Assembly: GCA_022614705.1 (NCBI GenBank)
Contig: JAKEIB010000353.1
Location: 1-15,920 of the forward strand
Length of the DNA stretch: 15,920 bases
Direction: 5' to 3'
Origin: Planctomycetota bacterium
Lineage (GTDB): Bacteria > Planctomycetota > Planctomycetia > Pirellulales > Lacipirellulaceae
Made by a program: the position numbers and the translations under genes. The notes beneath the pieces are model-generated. The model had not been told where the DNA came from and did not search any database. It saw nothing but the letters and a program-made list of their open reading frames with translations. Of this stretch, positions 1 to 9,178 are shown piece by piece. Each line of letters starts with the position of its first letter. The stretch's first letter is position 1.

Positions 1-83
1 CACGTCGAATAGGCGCCTACGCTCATGGCGCGCGCCTTGTCCCATGATATTATGTACTTGTCCAGGCCAATGTTGCAGATTTA

Positions 84-114
84 TTGCGATGGGCCATAAT
101 CACGCCCATCGCAA
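84..114. repeat. 11-bp stem-loop near the left edge
   Basis: TTGCGATGGGC (84-94) is the exact reverse complement of GCCCATCGCAA (104-114), with a 9-nt loop. No clean T-run follows on either strand, so a terminator for a gene outside the window is possible but not shown. I see no gene in 1-312 apart from a weak open frame on the minus strand (53-259) that lacks an early start codon. Confidence 0.5.
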
Positions 115-149
115 AGCCTCTGGGCGTGCCACCCCAGCGCGGTGAATAG

Positions 150-179
150 TTGACGCTTGGCTCACGGCAGCCATAAAAT
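150..179 (+). promoter_or_regulatory. Sigma70-type promoter for the FHA-GAF-PP2C gene
   Basis: TTGACG (150-155) matches the -35 consensus at 5 of 6 positions and TAAAAT (174-179) matches the -10 consensus at 5 of 6. The spacer is 18 bp. Transcription would begin near 187, giving a leader of about 125 nt that contains the whole 224-290 palindrome before the ATG at 313. Prediction by eye. Confidence 0.5.
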
Positions 180-223
180 GACGGCTTGTCTTCATTGTTC
201 TTCCGCAGGGATTCGATCGCATG

Positions 224-290
224 CTGTAGCTGGCCTGTGAGAGGCCGGCCTCTTAGAGGTCATTACCGGCCTCTCACAGGCCAGCTACAG
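224..290. repeat. Double-hairpin palindromic repeat in the leader of the FHA gene
   Basis: Two 25-nt arms (224-248 and 266-290) are perfect reverse complements separated by 17 nt. Each arm also folds on itself through GGCCT and AGGCC with a 5-nt loop. The spacer holds a further small palindrome (CCTCTTAGAGG, 249-259). The element ends 22 nt before the ATG at 313, so in RNA it would place a very stable stem next to the ribosome binding site. It looks like a dispersed intergenic repeat rather than a terminator, as no T-run follows. Confidence 0.8.
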
Positions 291-312
291 GCTATCGGGC
301 GGTGATGTCATC

Positions 313-2001
313 ATGGCTTTCCTGGAGCTTGTTCGTGGGTCGTCGCCCGGCGCGCGCTTTGAGCTTGACGGCGAGATGGCAGTCATCGGCCGCAGCGCCG
401 AGTGCGAGGTCCCCGTCGACACGCCGGCCGTGAGCCGGCGGCACGCGGCCGTCATTCGCGACGGCGACGGCTACTACATCGAAGATCTCAAGAGCCGTAA
501 CGGCACGATTCTCAACGAAAAGCCCGTCGCCGACCGTACGCTTTTGAAAGACGGCGACCGTCTGGTCATCTGCGACCAGGAGTTTCTCTTCTTCAGTGGT
601 CGCGGCACGGGACTGCTCGACCCACTTCGATTCGTGCACGAGTCGAGCATCGCCGAAATCGTCGACGACACGAAGCCCGGCTCCAGCCGGGCCAGCGTGA
701 TGGCCACGTTCGACGTGAGCGGCAAGAGCGCGAGCTGGGGACTGTCGGCCAAGCCGGAAGTCAAGCTGGCGGCGCTCTTGGAGATTTCGAATAACCTAGC
801 GCAAACGCTGTCGCTGGCAGACATCTTGCCGAAGCTGCTGGATAGCCTGTTCAAGATTTTCGTGCAGGCGGACCGTGGGTTCGTGGTGATGCGCACGAAG
901 CCGGGCGGGCCGCTCGCGCCCGTGGCGGTGAAGTCACGCCGACCGGGTGACGAAGAGCGGATGCGGATCAGCCGAACGATCGTCGAAGAGGCGATGAACA
1001 CGAAGAAGGCGTTCCTCTCGGCCGATGCCGCCAGCGACGAGCGATTCGGCATGGCGCAGAGCATTGCCGACTTTTCGATTCGATCGCTGGTGTGCGCGCC
1101 AATGATCAGCTCCGACGGCGAGCCGATTGGCGTCATCCAGATCGACACGCTCAATCAGCGGGCCCGGTTCACCGACGAGGACCTGGAAGTGCTGGCAAGC
1201 GTGGCGAGTCAGGCGGCGGTGGCGATCGACAACGCCAAGATGCACGAGCAGGTCGTGGCCCAGCGGGCGCTGCAGCGCGACATGGAGCTCGCCCGGCAAA
1301 TGCAACGCACGCTGCTGCCCTCGAAGCCTCCCCAGGTGCCCGGGTATTTCTTCTTCGACTACTACCAGGCCGCGCGGCAGGTGGGCGGCGACTACTTCGA
1401 CTACGTGCAGCTTCCGGGTGGACGATATGCGGTGATCGTGGGCGACGTAGCGGGCAAGGGCGTGCCAGCGGCGCTGATGATGGCCCGCCTCTCGGCGGAC
1501 GTGCGGTTTTCGCTGGCCAGCGAGGCGGACCCGGCCAAGGCCATCCAACAAATCAATGAAGGCTTCGCCCATCACGACTGGTCGGATCGCTTCGTGACGA
1601 TGATCGCGGCCGTGCTCAATCCGCAGAGCGGCGAACTGACGATGGTCAACGCCGGCCACATGGCGCCGTTCTTACGCCGGCGCGGCGGCAAAGTGGAAGA
1701 AATCGGCGAGGAGGCCGCCGGCCTGCCGCTGGGCGTTGCGCCTGGGTACGAGTATCAGGCGTACACGCACGTACTCGAGCCGGGCGACGTCGTGACCATG
1801 TTCACCGACGGCTTCAGCGAGGCAATGAACGGCGAGCGCGAGCTGTACGGGTTGGAGCGGCTAAAGGTTCAAATCAGCTCGCCGGCAATAAACGTTGCCG
1901 ATTTTGGCACTCACATCCTGGAAGACGTGCGGCAATTCGTGAATGGCGTAGACCAGAGCGACGATATGTGCCTGGTTTGCTTCGGGCGGATGGAGCAGTG
2001 A
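313..2001 (+). CDS. FHA-GAF-PP2C (RsbU/SpoIIE-type) serine/threonine phosphatase
   Basis: This 562-residue soluble protein has three domains in order. An FHA domain (about 5-95) shows the phosphothreonine-binding signature: G26-R27, S41-R-R-H44 and S61-R-N63-G. A GAF domain (about 150-310) follows. The C-terminal PP2C/RsbU phosphatase (about 325-560) has metal-binding acidic motifs at GGD360, GD378VAGKG, FTD499G and SDD551M, all intact, plus NAGH at 446-449. A helical segment with LQRDMELARQMQRTLLP links GAF and phosphatase, as in the RsbU family. By family knowledge such proteins dephosphorylate anti-sigma-factor antagonists. The FHA domain suggests recruitment by a phosphorylated partner, perhaps a Hanks-type kinase; this is inference and no partner is encoded nearby. 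The start is supported by GGCGGTG at 298-304, 8 nt upstream. The gene appears monocistronic. Confidence 0.93.
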   Translation: MAFLELVRGSSPGARFELDGEMAVIGRSAECEVPVDTPAVSRRHAAVIRDGDGYYIEDLKSRNGTILNEKPVADRTLLKDGDRLVICDQEFLFFSGRGTGLLDPLRFVHESSIAEIVDDTKPGSSRASVMATFDVSGKSASWGLSAKPEVKLAALLEISNNLAQTLSLADILPKLLDSLFKIFVQADRGFVVMRTKPGGPLAPVAVKSRRPGDEERMRISRTIVEEAMNTKKAFLSADAASDERFGMAQSIADFSIRSLVCAPMISSDGEPIGVIQIDTLNQRARFTDEDLEVLASVASQAAVAIDNAKMHEQVVAQRALQRDMELARQMQRTLLPSKPPQVPGYFFFDYYQAARQVGGDYFDYVQLPGGRYAVIVGDVAGKGVPAALMMARLSADVRFSLASEADPAKAIQQINEGFAHHDWSDRFVTMIAAVLNPQSGELTMVNAGHMAPFLRRRGGKVEEIGEEAAGLPLGVAPGYEYQAYTHVLEPGDVVTMFTDGFSEAMNGERELYGLERLKVQISSPAINVADFGTHILEDVRQFVNGVDQSDDMCLVCFGRMEQ

Positions 2002-2096
2002 AGCTTTTAGCTATTAGCTGTTAGCTTTTAGCCAGACGCAACTCTCTAACGCCTACTCTTCTAGCTAATAGCTAATGGCTAACAGCTAATAGCTTC
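2000..2096. repeat. Heptamer-based inverted repeat between convergent genes
   Basis: The left arm (2000-2032) consists of 7-bp steps of the form N-TTAGCT repeated about four times. The right arm (2064-2096) is its reverse complement at 28 of 33 positions. It starts on the stop codon of the FHA gene and ends 2 nt before the stop of the convergent BON gene, so it could terminate both transcripts. There is no classic GC-rich stem followed by a U-run, so the terminator role is inferred from position only. Confidence 0.7.
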
Positions 2097-2098
2097 TC

Positions 2099-2326
2099 TC
2101 ACGCCCAATTCACTTCCAGCAGATTATCAATGCACTCGACGCCGTCGATCCGCCGAATGGCTTCTTGCGCCATTTGCTTCTGAAAGAACGAGCGGACGCT
2201 GCCTTTGAGCACGACTCGCCCGCCGGCGGCTTCCACGCGAACCTCGCGACTCGGCACGTGCGGATTGCTGGTGAGAGCTTCGTGGATGCGTTCGAACAGC
2301 GGGCGAGTGGCGGCGGCAGTGCTCAT
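2099..2326 (-). CDS. Small BON-domain protein
   Basis: The predicted 75-residue protein is almost entirely one BON domain: IHEALTSNPHVPSREVRVEAAG, then RVVLKGSV and a helix ending in the pattern I-x-x-L-E-V. The family has an alpha-beta fold found in OsmY and in many envelope proteins, where it is thought to contact membranes or bind ligands. No signal peptide is seen with this start. The reading frame stays open upstream, with other ATGs at 2389 and 2509, but the sequence beyond 2326 looks unlike the domain and is repeat-rich. The chosen ATG lacks a clear Shine-Dalgarno, so the start is uncertain. It lies downstream of serA on the same strand, separated by about 245 bp that include a palindromic repeat, so co-transcription is doubtful. 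Confidence 0.75.
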   Translation of the reverse strand: MSTAAATRPLFERIHEALTSNPHVPSREVRVEAAGGRVVLKGSVRSFFQKQMAQEAIRRIDGVECIDNLLEVNWA

Positions 2327-2514
2327 GACGGGAGGCTCGCGGTCATGCGAAAGGTGGGAAGTGAAGGCGGGGTTTCTAAAAAGTAGCATTGGCTTTTCAA
2401 GCGTGTGGAGAGCATGCCACATTTTTTGGCCAGGGCAGCCCAATGGGCGCAGACGCGTCGGTAAGCGGCCGAATTTGGCGGTTTTATTCCGCCTTTGCGG
2501 CTTTTGCACCGGTC
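2327..2514. other. Intergenic space between serA and the BON gene
   Basis: No gene is supported here. The minus-strand frame of the BON gene continues through much of it but the residues look random. A short hairpin, GGCGG (2477-2481) pairing with CCGCC (2489-2493) and followed by TTT, faces the plus strand. Its role is unknown. Confidence 0.4.
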
Positions 2515-2576
2515 GTAGGTCAGCCTTTCCAGGCTGCCTCGGCTGCCTGGGGGTCAGGCTGGAAAGCCTGACCTAC
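2515..2576. repeat. Double-hairpin palindromic repeat overlapping the serA stop codon
   Basis: The arms 2515-2536 and 2555-2576 are reverse complements at 20 of 22 positions. Each arm is also a 6-bp hairpin with a 4-nt loop: CAGCCT-TTCC-AGGCTG on the left and CAGGCT-GGAA-AGCCTG on the right. The two arm-to-arm mismatches are exactly a base pair of the arm hairpin that is C-G in one arm and G-C in the other when aligned. The serA stop codon (2573-2575) lies inside the right arm. In RNA the structure would sit directly after serA. The element at 14091-14145 is related. Confidence 0.8.
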
Positions 2577-4192
2577 TGTAGCCAGGCTGGCAGTTGGCCG
2601 GCGGGCGGCAGATGGACGACCGTGGCCGACGTGATGGCCGGGAGCTGGCGAACCTCGGCGAGCGCTTCCGCAGAGGGTTCGCTATCGAGGTTCAGCACTC
2701 CGACGGCCTCTCCGCCCGGCGCGGCGCGGCCGACCGCCATCTGGGCGATGTTGACGCCGTGCCGGCCGAAAATCGTGCCGACCGCGCCAATAATACCGGG
2801 CACATCGCGGTGGCGGAACACCAATAGCAAGCCGTCTAGATACGCTTCCAGTCGGAAGTCGTCGAGTGCTACCAATCGCGGCATGTGCTGGCCGAAGATC
2901 GTGCCGGCCGCCTTGTGCATGGCCTGATCTGTCGTGATTTCCGCAGTCATTGACGAGCGGAACGAACCCATCTCGGTGCGCGACTCCTCGGTCAGCTTGA
3001 TGCCACGTTGTCGCAGTAGCAGTTCGGCGTTGACGAGGTTCACTTCCTGGTCGAGCTTGCCCTGCAGCAGTCCCGCGGCGAAGACGGCCGTCAAAACCTT
3101 CGTTTCCTTCTCGGCGATTTCGCCACGGTAGAGCAAGCGGCACGCGCGCAGACCGGTCGGTTCCATCCCGGCGAGCAACATGCCCAGGCGGTACGCCACG
3201 TCGAGGTAGCCGCGGAGCGAGGCGAGTGTCTTCGAATCGAGCGAAGCGACGTTCACCGCGTGGCGAATTGCGCCCGTGGTGAGATACGCCACGAGCAGTT
3301 CGACCGCCTCCACGGCGACCTGCGTTTGAGCTTCCTCGGTGCTCGCGCCAAGGTGCGGCGTGCAGACGACGCCGGGCAGACCGAACAGCGGGCTGTCGAT
3401 GCACGGTTCGGTGGCGTACACATCGAGCGCGACACCGCCGAGCCGGCCCGCTTTGAGCGCGTCGGCCAGCGCGGCTTCGTCGTAGATGCCGCCGCGAGCG
3501 GCATTAATGAGTCGCACGCCCGGCTTCATCTTTCCTATTTGCACTCGGCCAATCAGACCGCGCGTCTCGTCGGTGAGCGGTGTGTGAACGGTGAGGTAAT
3601 CGACTCGCGGCAACATGGCCTCGACCGTTTCCACCGGTTCGATGCCGAGCTCCTGAGCGCGATCGCGGGAAAGGAATGGGTCGAAGCCGAGCACTTTCAT
3701 TTCGAGCGCGCGGGCCCGCTTGGCGACCGCCACGCCGATGCGGCCAAGTCCGACGATGCCGAGCGTTTTGCCGGCCACCTGCGTGCCCATGTACTTGTTG
3801 CGTTCCCACTTGCCGGCCAGCAGGCTCTGGTAGGCCGGCGCGATATTGCGCGACAGGGCCAGCATCAGGGCAATCGTGTGCTCGGCCGTGCTGAGCGTGT
3901 TGCCGCCGGGCGTGTTCATCACGACGATGCCGGCACGAGTGGCCGCTTCCTTGTCGATGTTATCGGTGCCGACGCCGGCGCGAACGATCGCCTTCAACCG
4001 GCGGTTGCCTTCGAGCGACTCGGGCGTGATCTTCACGCCGCTGCGGCAAATCGCCCCGTCGAATTGCGTCAGTGCTTCGCGAAGCGCGTCGCCCTTCAGC
4101 CCGGTGCGGACCTCATAATCAATGCCCGGCGCAGCGGCCAACATGTCGAGGCCTTCCTGGGCGAGCGTGTCGAGAGCGATGACGCGGGGCAT
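2573..4192 (-). CDS. serA: D-3-phosphoglycerate dehydrogenase, long (ACT-domain) form
   Basis: The 539-residue enzyme oxidises 3-phosphoglycerate to 3-phosphohydroxypyruvate with NAD+, the first step of serine synthesis. The split substrate-binding domain (about 1-95 and 285-315) flanks a Rossmann domain carrying GLGRIG at 148-153. The catalytic triad is present: R233 (NAARGG), E262 (TEP) and H280 (TPHLGAS). About 315-455 corresponds to the extra allosteric domain of the long form. A C-terminal ACT domain (about 460-535, HRDVPGIIGAVG...HGVNIAQM) suggests feedback control by serine. The length is typical of the long form (about 525-530). The start is the first residue of the conserved fold, though a 7-bp repeat array occupies the ribosome-binding region. 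serC lies 117 bp upstream on the same strand. Confidence 0.96.
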   Translation of the reverse strand: MPRVIALDTLAQEGLDMLAAAPGIDYEVRTGLKGDALREALTQFDGAICRSGVKITPESLEGNRRLKAIVRAGVGTDNIDKEAATRAGIVVMNTPGGNTLSTAEHTIALMLALSRNIAPAYQSLLAGKWERNKYMGTQVAGKTLGIVGLGRIGVAVAKRARALEMKVLGFDPFLSRDRAQELGIEPVETVEAMLPRVDYLTVHTPLTDETRGLIGRVQIGKMKPGVRLINAARGGIYDEAALADALKAGRLGGVALDVYATEPCIDSPLFGLPGVVCTPHLGASTEEAQTQVAVEAVELLVAYLTTGAIRHAVNVASLDSKTLASLRGYLDVAYRLGMLLAGMEPTGLRACRLLYRGEIAEKETKVLTAVFAAGLLQGKLDQEVNLVNAELLLRQRGIKLTEESRTEMGSFRSSMTAEITTDQAMHKAAGTIFGQHMPRLVALDDFRLEAYLDGLLLVFRHRDVPGIIGAVGTIFGRHGVNIAQMAVGRAAPGGEAVGVLNLDSEPSAEALAEVRQLPAITSATVVHLPPAGQLPAWLQ

Positions 4193-4195
4193 GAA

Positions 4196-4223
4196 CAGGG
4201 TTCAGGGTTCAGTGGTCAGGGTT
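4196..4223. repeat. 7-bp tandem repeat just upstream of serA
   Basis: Four consecutive heptamers read CAGGGTT, CAGGGTT, CAGTGGT, CAGGGTT on the plus strand, which is AACCCTG-type on the coding strand. The array begins 3 nt from the serA ATG and therefore takes the place of a Shine-Dalgarno, which is otherwise absent. Confidence 0.75.
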
Positions 4224-4238
4224 TGAGAAGAAATTCCC

Positions 4239-4307
4239 GTTAGCGTCGGCCGCAAGTCCGAATCTAACGCCGGTTGGCGTCCAATCGGCATGGCCGCTGA
4301 CGCTAAC
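4239..4307. repeat. Palindromic element between serC and serA
   Basis: GTTAGCGTC (4239-4247) is an exact inverted copy of GACGCTAAC (4299-4307). Inside lies a second hairpin, ACGCC-GGTT-GGCGT (4267-4280), and partial complementarity around GGCCGC. It fills most of the serC-serA gap, ending 2 nt from the serC stop codon, so it would fold within a serC-serA transcript. It resembles a dispersed repeat, and an attenuation role is only a possibility. Confidence 0.6.
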
Positions 4308-4309
4308 AG

Positions 4310-5407
4310 TTACTTTGCATTTTGGTTGCGGAACTCAATCATGAAATCGCGTAGTTCTTCAACGCCCTCGACGGGCATGGCATTGTAAATCGATGCGCGG
4401 ATGCCGCCGACAGAGCGGTGGCCCCTCAGGTCGGTCATGCCGCGCTCCTCCGCGCCCTGCACGAACTTGTTCGTCAGCTCGTCGCTCGGCAGGCGGAATG
4501 ACACGTTCATCATCGAGCGGCAATCGGGCTTGGCGTGGCCCGTGTAATAGCCGTTCGACTGGTCAATCACATCATACAGCAGCTTGGCCTTGCTGCGATT
4601 TAGCGCTTCCATTTTGTCGAGGCCGCCGATGTCGGTGATCAGCCACTTCGTGACGAGCATGAACACGTAGATGGGAAACGTCGGGGCCGTGTTCCACAGC
4701 GACTGCGCTTCGGCGTGAATTTGAAAGTTAAGGTAGCCGGGCAGCGATTCGCGACTGCGCTGCAGCAGGTCCTTGCGGATGACGAGTAGCGTGAGACCGG
4801 CGGGACCGGCATTTTTTTGCGCACACGCATAGTAGATGCCGTATTTGCGGACGTCGACGGGCCGGCTCAAAAAGTCGCTCGACGCATCGCATACCAGCGG
4901 AACATTCCCGACTTGAGGCTCGCTGGCGAATTGCACGCCTTGGATCGTTTCGTTTGACGCGTAATAGACGTAGGCCGCCTTCGGATCGAGCCGCAGCTCG
5001 GACGGCTCGGGCAGCCGATTGTAATTGTTCGACTTGCCGTCCCAAACGATGCGCGTCTCGCCGAATTTTGGTGCTTCTTGTGCTGCGTACTTGCTCCATG
5101 ATCCGGTGACGATATAGTCGCACGTGCGTCGGCCTTCGCCCACGAGATTCATCGGGATCATCGAAAATTGCAGCCGGCCGCCGCCTTGCAGCATGAGCAC
5201 GGCGTAATCATCGGGGATCGACAGCAATTGCCGCAGGTTCGACTCGGCCTGCTGAATGATGTTCTCAAACGTGCTGCTGCGATGGCTAATTTCAAGAATC
5301 GACGCGCCGACGCCCGGCAATGCCATCAGGTCCCGCTGCACTTCGGCAAGAACCGGTTCGGGCAGCACGGCGGGGCCGGGGGAAAAATTGTAAACACGCT
5401 GCGTCAT
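4310..5407 (-). CDS. serC: Phosphoserine aminotransferase
   Basis: The enzyme transfers the amino group of glutamate to 3-phosphohydroxypyruvate, the SerA product, using pyridoxal phosphate. The chosen start gives 365 residues (E. coli SerC is about 362), beginning MTQRVYNFSPGPAVLP, a hallmark family N-terminus. The frame opens 16 codons further upstream, but those residues lie outside the conserved region. GGGRLQF near 75-81 is the phosphate/cofactor-binding loop. The cofactor lysine is K198 in CAQKNAGPAG, the same number as in E. coli. The C-terminus GGIRASIYNAMP is also typical. It precedes serA on the same strand, so the pair forms a compact serine operon; no serB is seen here. No clear Shine-Dalgarno is visible. 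Confidence 0.95.
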   Translation of the reverse strand: MTQRVYNFSPGPAVLPEPVLAEVQRDLMALPGVGASILEISHRSSTFENIIQQAESNLRQLLSIPDDYAVLMLQGGGRLQFSMIPMNLVGEGRRTCDYIVTGSWSKYAAQEAPKFGETRIVWDGKSNNYNRLPEPSELRLDPKAAYVYYASNETIQGVQFASEPQVGNVPLVCDASSDFLSRPVDVRKYGIYYACAQKNAGPAGLTLLVIRKDLLQRSRESLPGYLNFQIHAEAQSLWNTAPTFPIYVFMLVTKWLITDIGGLDKMEALNRSKAKLLYDVIDQSNGYYTGHAKPDCRSMMNVSFRLPSDELTNKFVQGAEERGMTDLRGHRSVGGIRASIYNAMPVEGVEELRDFMIEFRNQNAK

Positions 5408-5437
5408 GGGGGTCTGGTCGTCCGTATCGATGGCAAT

Positions 5438-5511
5438 CCGTAGCTGAAGTCGCAAGACTTCAGATCATCCACGGAACGGAGATAGCTGAATTCTTGCGAA
5501 TCCAGCTACGG
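5438..5511. repeat. Double-hairpin palindromic repeat upstream of serC
   Basis: The arms 5438-5463 and 5486-5511 are reverse complements at 23 of 26 positions. Each arm is also an 8-bp hairpin with a 4-nt loop: CTGAAGTC-GCAA-GACTTCAG (5444-5463) and CTGAATTC-TTGC-GAATCCAG (5486-5505). After aligning the arms, one inner pair is G-C in the first and T-A in the second, and another is A-T against G-T, so the inner hairpins persist despite divergence. It lies 30 nt upstream of the serC start, within its probable leader. Confidence 0.8.
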
Positions 5512-5545
5512 GGGTTGGATGGTAACAGGCCTGGAATTCTCGCAC

Positions 5546-5574
5546 ATTGTACCCCCTGGTGCTTGGGCTGACGA
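5546..5574 (-). promoter_or_regulatory. Possible promoter for the serC-serA operon
   Basis: On the minus strand TACAAT (5551 down to 5546) is a 5-of-6 match to the -10 consensus, in the context GGGGGTACAATG. A weak -35 (TCGTCA, 5574-5569) sits 17 bp upstream. The leader to the serC ATG would be about 130 nt and would include the 5438-5511 repeat. The weak -35 keeps confidence low. Confidence 0.35.
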
Positions 5575-5671
5575 TGGGTGTTTTGGGCGGCTGCTCTGCA
5601 AGACAAGTACCGGCAGCGTAGGGTTCGTCGAACGAAAGTCGTCCGACTAGTTGTGTGTCCGCATGAGACGC

Positions 5672-5862
5672 GTCCCGTAGGGACATCCGACAATAGCCCA
5701 GCGATTTATCGCTGGGTACGGAATTGCGATGAGACAGCAAGTCCCGTAGGGACGATCGAAGGCTTCGCTGATCTTCTGCCGTCCCTGCGGGACTTGAATG
5801 CTTTTGCCAACGTTTTCCCAGCAATAAATTGCTGGGCTATTCTCATGACGTCCCTCCGGGAC
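5672..5862. repeat. Nested six-palindrome inverted repeat
   Basis: Six small palindromes are arranged symmetrically. The GTCCC-type hairpins (5-bp stem, 3-nt loop) lie at 5672-5684, 5741-5753, 5781-5793 and 5850-5862. The CCCAGC-type hairpins (9-bp stem, 2-nt loop) lie at 5697-5716 and 5817-5836. Every matching pair is centred on about 5767. The sequence next to the CCCAGC hairpins (AATAGCCCAGC) is also shared in inverted orientation. The element occupies the space between the divergent serC and acnA genes. It resembles repeats I associate with planctomycete genomes, from memory only. Confidence 0.85.
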
Positions 5863-5997
5863 GGACAAATTTGATAACGACGGTGCCGACACGCATCCGT
5901 AAAGAGACGCCTACCACACCCAGAGCGCGGCATGTAAAATTCAATCTCGCTGGGCCGGGGATATATGACGTCGTCCGCTCGCCAGCATTTATTCTTC

Positions 5998-6004
5998 GAG
6001 GAGG
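5998..6004 (+). promoter_or_regulatory. Strong ribosome binding site of acnA
   Basis: GAGGAGG ends 6 nt before the ATG at 6011 and fixes the acnA start. It is the best Shine-Dalgarno in the window; most other genes here have weak or no match. The rest of 5863-5997 shows no gene. A weak promoter candidate (TTCAAT at 5940-5945, 16 bp, TATATG at 5962-5967) is too poor to call. Confidence 0.8.
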
Positions 6005-6010
6005 CCATCG

Positions 6011-8836
<2,826 letters not shown>

Positions 8837-8897
8837 ATCGCCGAAAAGCGAAAGAATTCCCATATCGGCAAGCGCAGAAGCACGACAGTCGCGGGCG

Positions 8898-8903
8898 TAC
8901 AAT
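8898..8903 (+). promoter_or_regulatory. Possible -10 box for the DUF433/DUF5615 pair
   Basis: TACAAT in the context GGGCGTACAATG lies 38 bp upstream of the DUF433 start. It matches the -10 consensus at 5 of 6 and has the same TACAATG core as the candidate upstream of serC. No convincing -35 is present. The 105 bp between acnA and this pair has no recognisable terminator. Confidence 0.3.
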
Positions 8904-8941
8904 GAATTGGTATCTTGTGAACGGCTTCGCTTGACGACAAC

Positions 8942-9178
8942 ATGATTGCCAAGCATCCTAGTGTCGTCATCTCCGACGCCGAAATACTCGGCGGCGTTCC
9001 CGTTTTTGCCGGTACGCGCGTACCGATCGATTCTTTGTTGGTGCATCTAAAAGCGGGGGACACGATCGATGCGTTTCTAGCGGACTTTCCGTCCGTCTCT
9101 CGCGCGCAGGTGGAAGCTTTTTTAGATCTCACCGCGGACCTGATCATGGAGAACGGCCGGAATGCGCATTCTGCTTGA
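8942..9178 (+). CDS. DUF433 antitoxin-like protein
   Basis: This 78-residue protein shows the DUF433 (VapB45-like) pattern: ILGGVPVFAGTRVPIDSLLVHL, then FLADFPSVSRAQVEAFLDL. The family is a small helix-turn-helix-like protein commonly paired with a PIN-like DUF5615 protein and classed as the antitoxin. By family knowledge it would bind the partner and probably the operon promoter. The stop overlaps the start of the next gene by 17 bp, which indicates translational coupling. No Shine-Dalgarno is evident before the ATG at 8942. Confidence 0.9.
   Translation: MIAKHPSVVISDAEILGGVPVFAGTRVPIDSLLVHLKAGDTIDAFLADFPSVSRAQVEAFLDLTADLIMENGRNAHSA

Noticed and set aside
53..259. A minus-strand open frame at the left edge, ending ...MGVIMAHRNKSATLAWTST
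   Set aside because: It has no early start codon, runs through the 224-290 repeat and overlaps the predicted plus-strand promoter. It could be a gene remnant, but I recognise no family, so it is not called.
934..1659. A 241-codon minus-strand open frame within the FHA-GAF-PP2C gene
   Set aside because: Antisense shadow of a gene whose domains are all clear; His/Arg-rich with no motifs.
3260..4243. A 327-codon plus-strand open frame opposite serA
   Set aside because: It is antisense to a well-supported serA gene; its residues show no family pattern and the open frame follows from GC-rich codon bias.
5672..5862. A CRISPR array suggested by repeated GTCCC and CCCAGC palindromes
   Set aside because: The repeats are short, differ in orientation and spacing, mirror one axis, and no cas genes are present.
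5408..6010. A riboswitch or small RNA gene in the serC-acnA space
   Set aside because: The strong structures are explained by dispersed palindromes. I see no known riboswitch core or isolated promoter-terminator pair.
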